Shown here one piece after another: positions 61,507 through 64,000 of a stretch of DNA of 64,000 nucleotides. The notes under the pieces were generated by a model that worked only from the letters and a program-made list of their open reading frames with translations, searched no databases and was not told the origin of the DNA. Source of the stretch: Xanthomonas massiliensis. Its GTDB lineage: Bacteria; Pseudomonadota; Gammaproteobacteria; Xanthomonadales; Xanthomonadaceae. Location: NCBI RefSeq assembly GCF_900018785.1, contig NZ_FCOY01000007.1, positions 642,632-706,631 of the forward strand, read 5' to 3'. The translations under genes and the position numbers were made by a program. Each line of letters starts with the position of its first letter. Position 1 is the first letter of the stretch.

Positions 61507-61941
61507 ATGTCCAAGACCAAGACCAGCGACCGCGCCCCGTCCGTGCCCCGTCAGGCGCTGGAGGCACTGATGGCGGACAAGGCAGGCCATCCGCTGCACC
61601 GTGCCTTGCAGCTGCAGGCGCTGGACCGGCAACTGCGGCCCCACCTGCCCCCCGCGCTGGCCCGGCACTGCCGGCTGGCCAACGTCAGGGACGGTCAGCT
61701 CGTTTTTCTGGTCGACTCCCCCGTGTGGCATGCCAAGTTGCGGCTTGCCGAAGCGGGCATCCTCGACGCGGCCCGATCCCTCGGGCTGAAAGCTGCACGG
61801 GTGACCGCCAGGACAGCCCCGGCCGAGCTGCATTCCCCGATGCAGGCCGGCACGCAAGGCGGGCAACCCGTCTCCGCCGCGACGCTGGAGCATGTCCGGC
61901 GGACCTTGGCATCCCTGCAGGACGAAACGTCCGGATCCTGA
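61507..61941 (+). CDS. dciA: DciA helicase-loader family protein (DUF721)
   Basis: 144 residues. DciA loads the replicative helicase DnaB in bacteria lacking DnaC. The DUF721 core is visible as LPPALARHCRLANVRDG and LVFLVDSPVWHAKLRL, typical for the family. ATG at 61507. Promoters for it and the divergent M23 gene must lie inside each other's coding sequence, as only nine bases separate them. Confidence 0.88.
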   Translation: MSKTKTSDRAPSVPRQALEALMADKAGHPLHRALQLQALDRQLRPHLPPALARHCRLANVRDGQLVFLVDSPVWHAKLRLAEAGILDAARSLGLKAARVTARTAPAELHSPMQAGTQGGQPVSAATLEHVRRTLASLQDETSGS

Positions 61942-62017
61942 CCCGGCGATGTGGAAGGGCCGCGGGCGGCCGATCGACGGGACCCGGGAATCCTAGCCGG
62001 CGTGAAGGCCGCGTTAG

Positions 62018-62032
62018 TTAGCGAATCGCTAA
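62018..62032. other. AT-rich palindrome between dciA and lpxC
   Basis: TTAGCGAATCGCTAA, a perfect 7+1+7 palindrome in an AT-rich patch (62011-62045). It lies between the convergent dciA and lpxC 3' ends. It could be a weak terminator or a protein-binding site. There is no T run on either strand. Confidence 0.4.
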
Positions 62033-62188
62033 ATTCCCGTTAATCCAGAACGGTGCGATCGTTGCAATTCACACTTTCGTGTCCCGGCCACGCGCGGCAA
62101 CCGGCGTTCCATACGCAATCCGCGCATGGCGTATCGGGAAGACAGGGAGATACCGGTGCCCGGCGCAACGCCGTCGGCCGCGCGGGCC

Positions 62189-63106
62189 TCAGGCGTAGGC
62201 GTACGACGGGGAGCCGTAGGCGACCGGGGGCGAGGCGCCGTCTGGCTCGAAGCTCACCCATTCCCAGGCATCGGCCTCGGCCAGCAGTGCGCGCACCAGC
62301 TTGTTGTTGAGGTCGTGGCCGGACTTGAAGGCGGTATAGGCGCCGAGCACCGGGCCGCCGGCCAGGTACAGGTCGCCGATGGCGTCGAGGATCTTGTGGC
62401 GCACGAACTCGTCGGCGAAGCGCAGGCCGTCGTCGTTGAGCACGCGGAACTCGTCGAGCACGATGGCGTTGTCCATCGAACCGCCCAGGCCCAGGTTGCG
62501 CTCGCGCATGTACTCCAGGTCGCGCATGAAGCCGAAAGTGCGCGCGCGCGCGATCTCGCGGATGTAGGCGGCGGTGGAGAACTCCAGCTCGGCATGCGAC
62601 TGCTTGGCCGGGATCATCGGATGGTTGAAGCGGATGGTGAAGTCCAGCCTGAAGCCCTCGTAGGGCTCGAAGCGGGCGACCTTGTCGCCTTCGTGCACCT
62701 CGACCGGGCGCAGGATGCGGATGAAGCGCTTGGGCGCGTCCTGCTCGACGATCCCCGCCGACTGCAGCAGGAACACGAACGGGCCGGCCGAGCCGTCCAT
62801 GATCGGCAGTTCCGCCGCCGACAGCTCGACGATGATGTTGTCGATGCCCAGCCCGGCCAGCGCCGACATCAGGTGCTCGACGGTCTGCACCTTGGCCGGC
62901 CCGACGCTCAGGCCGGTGCACAGCGTGGTCTCGGTGACCAGGTTGGCCCGTGCCGGCACCTCCACCACCGGGTCCAGGTCCACGCGGCGGAACACGATGC
63001 CGTGGTCCACGGGGGCCGGGCGCAGGGTCATGTAGACCTTGTTGCCGCTGTGCAGGCCCACGCCGGTGGCGCGGATCGTGGTCTTGAGGGTGCGTTGCTG
63101 GGTCAT
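62189..63106 (-). CDS. lpxC: UDP-3-O-acyl-N-acetylglucosamine deacetylase
   Basis: Committed step of lipid A synthesis, zinc-dependent. The 305 residues carry zinc ligands in VEHLMSAL (His78) and [10 protein letters not shown], and the catalytic segment [14 protein letters not shown] at 63106. It follows ftsZ as in most gammaproteobacteria, but a terminator lies between them, so it may have its own promoter. Confidence 0.96.
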   Translation of the reverse strand: MTQQRTLKTTIRATGVGLHSGNKVYMTLRPAPVDHGIVFRRVDLDPVVEVPARANLVTETTLCTGLSVGPAKVQTVEHLMSALAGLGIDNIIVELSAAELPIMDGSAGPFVFLLQSAGIVEQDAPKRFIRILRPVEVHEGDKVARFEPYEGFRLDFTIRFNHPMIPAKQSHAELEFSTAAYIREIARARTFGFMRDLEYMRERNLGLGGSMDNAIVLDEFRVLNDDGLRFADEFVRHKILDAIGDLYLAGGPVLGAYTAFKSGHDLNNKLVRALLAEADAWEWVSFEPDGASPPVAYGSPSYAYA

Positions 63107-63441
63107 CGGGGGAAGTGTCGTCCTGTGCGCGCAGACGGGCGCTGAACAGCACTGCAGTCTATCACCGCGGGTCTGAACCGGCCGTCGCGGCCAGGGGCCC
63201 GGCAGTGGCCGGCGCCCGGAAAGACAAAAGCCTGCCGGGCCGCCAGACCCGGCAGGAAAAAGGTATCGCCCCCGGATGCGGACGGACAGGCCGCCCCCGG
63301 GGTTGCCACGACACCGCGACCGGACCGGCCACGGCAGGCGTCACGGCGCGACGGACGGATGGCCGGGCAAGCCATCCGCTTCGGGCCGGGCGCCGCGGCG
63401 GGCGGCGGCCCGCAGCGCGGGCCGCGCTCGCCGCCGACCGG
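63107..63441 (-). other. Non-coding gap between ftsZ and lpxC
   Basis: 335 bases. It holds the terminator at 63231-63256 and several GC-rich imperfect repeats, but no gene. The part nearest lpxC (63107-63180) is the likely promoter region; no clear boxes are seen. Confidence 0.5.
63231..63256 (-). terminator. Rho-independent terminator of ftsZ
   Basis: 9-bp perfect stem CCTGCCGGG / CCCGGCAGG with an 8-base loop. On the minus strand CTTTTGTCTTT follows directly. This is the most complete terminator in the window and ends the ftsZ operon. Confidence 0.85.
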
Positions 63442-64000
63442 TCAGTCGGCCTGGCGGCGCAGGAACGCAGGGATGTCCAGGTAGTCGCTGGGCAGCTCCG
63501 CCGCACCGGTGCCGGCAGCGCCGGTCGAGGCCGTCGCCGGCTCCGCGGCCGGGCGACGCAGGCCCAGGCCCACCGAACCGGTGGCGCGCGCGATCGCGTC
63601 CTCGCCCTCGAAGCCGGGGAACTCGGCCGCGCCGGTGGTGGCGTTGCGCACCAGCTTGATCGGCGCACGCTCGCCGGGACGCTGGCTCTGGCGGCTCACC
63701 GCGCGGTTCAGACCGGTGGCGACCACGGTCACCCGCACCTCGTCCTGCATGTCCGGGTCGAGCACGGTGCCGACCACCACGGTCGCGTCCTCGGAGGCGA
63801 AGCCGTCGACGGTGCGGCCGATCTCATCGAACTCGGCCATGGTGAAGTCCGGGCCGGCGGTGATGTTGACCAGGATGCCGTTGGCGCCGGCCAGGTTGAC
63901 GTCGTCCAGCAGCGGGTTCTGGATCGCCGACTCGGCCGCGGCTTGGGCGCGGTCGTCGCCGCGCGCCGAACCGGTGCCCATCATCGCCAGGCCCATCTCG
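63442..64000 (-). CDS. ftsZ: Cell division protein FtsZ, C-terminal part
   Basis: Tubulin-like GTPase that forms the division ring. Only the last 185 codons are in the window, and the GTP-binding half lies beyond 64000. Seen here are GDDRAQAAAESAI, NPLLDDVNLAGANGILVNI and TMAEFDEIG of the C-terminal domain, then a short Ala-rich linker and the conserved tail DYLDIPAFLRRQAD that binds FtsA and ZipA. It lies upstream of lpxC as expected. Confidence 0.96.
   Translation of the reverse strand, partial: EMGLAMMGTGSARGDDRAQAAAESAIQNPLLDDVNLAGANGILVNITAGPDFTMAEFDEIGRTVDGFASEDATVVVGTVLDPDMQDEVRVTVVATGLNRAVSRQSQRPGERAPIKLVRNATTGAAEFPGFEGEDAIARATGSVGLGLRRPAAEPATASTGAAGTGAAELPSDYLDIPAFLRRQAD

Overview
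The window is very GC-rich, gene-dense bacterial chromosome. Gene content and order point to the Xanthomonadaceae (Lysobacter, Luteimonas, Xanthomonas or a close relative). Signs of this are the tmk-mltG-fabF-acpP-fabG-fabD-kinase-fabH-rpmF-yceD run, dnaX-ybaB-recR next to a short 4.5S RNA gene, an SAH riboswitch in front of ahcY, and the ftsZ-lpxC / dciA / M23 peptidase / secA / mutT run. The genus cannot be settled from the sequence alone. Both ends are cut inside genes: tmk on the left and ftsZ on the right.

Layout. 1-8010 (minus strand): type II fatty-acid synthesis operon with rpmF and yceD upstream and mltG and tmk downstream. 8120-13351: maf, then a three-gene block of polytopic membrane and glycosyltransferase proteins. 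13376-17805: moxR, DUF58, TgpA-type transglutaminase and an Slp lipoprotein, all overlapping. 17890-21285: hinT, recR, ybaB and dnaX. 21354-22431: tRNA-Ser(GGA), the 4.5S RNA gene ffs, and an array of about 154-bp tandem repeats. 22432-26222: MBL hydrolase, kdkA, a heptosyltransferase-like gene, a damaged-looking nucleotidyltransferase, a DUF6165 gene and tRNA-Ser(CGA). 26387-31568: a PPM phosphatase, then dnaQ, rnhA and a yafS-like methyltransferase divergent from gloB and an MltD-like lytic transglycosylase. 31649-34938: fabI, panE, a thioesterase and an aldo/keto reductase. 34948-41275: lipoprotein esterase, DUF4105 and TetR, then ppc. 41389-42992: riboswitch-controlled ahcY. 43543-56389: grxB, an MFS exporter, DUF3228, a phosphoesterase, a probable iron-siderophore uptake operon, metF and a haem-type TonB receptor. 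56376-64000: mutT/thiE fusion, secA, M23 peptidase, dciA, lpxC and ftsZ.

How it works together. Most of the window is envelope and growth housekeeping: fatty acids (fab genes, fabI), lipid A and core LPS (lpxC, kdkA, GT9), peptidoglycan (mltG, MltD-like, M23, ftsZ) and secretion (secA). A second theme is the methyl cycle (ahcY, metF). A third is iron uptake. The iron genes lie between ahcY and metF and may be an insertion there.

The most unusual structure is at 21661-22360. The 3' half of the 4.5S SRP RNA gene, starting at its apical loop, is carried as the head of five tandem units downstream of the intact gene. The 5' half is not duplicated. I know of no described function for such an array.
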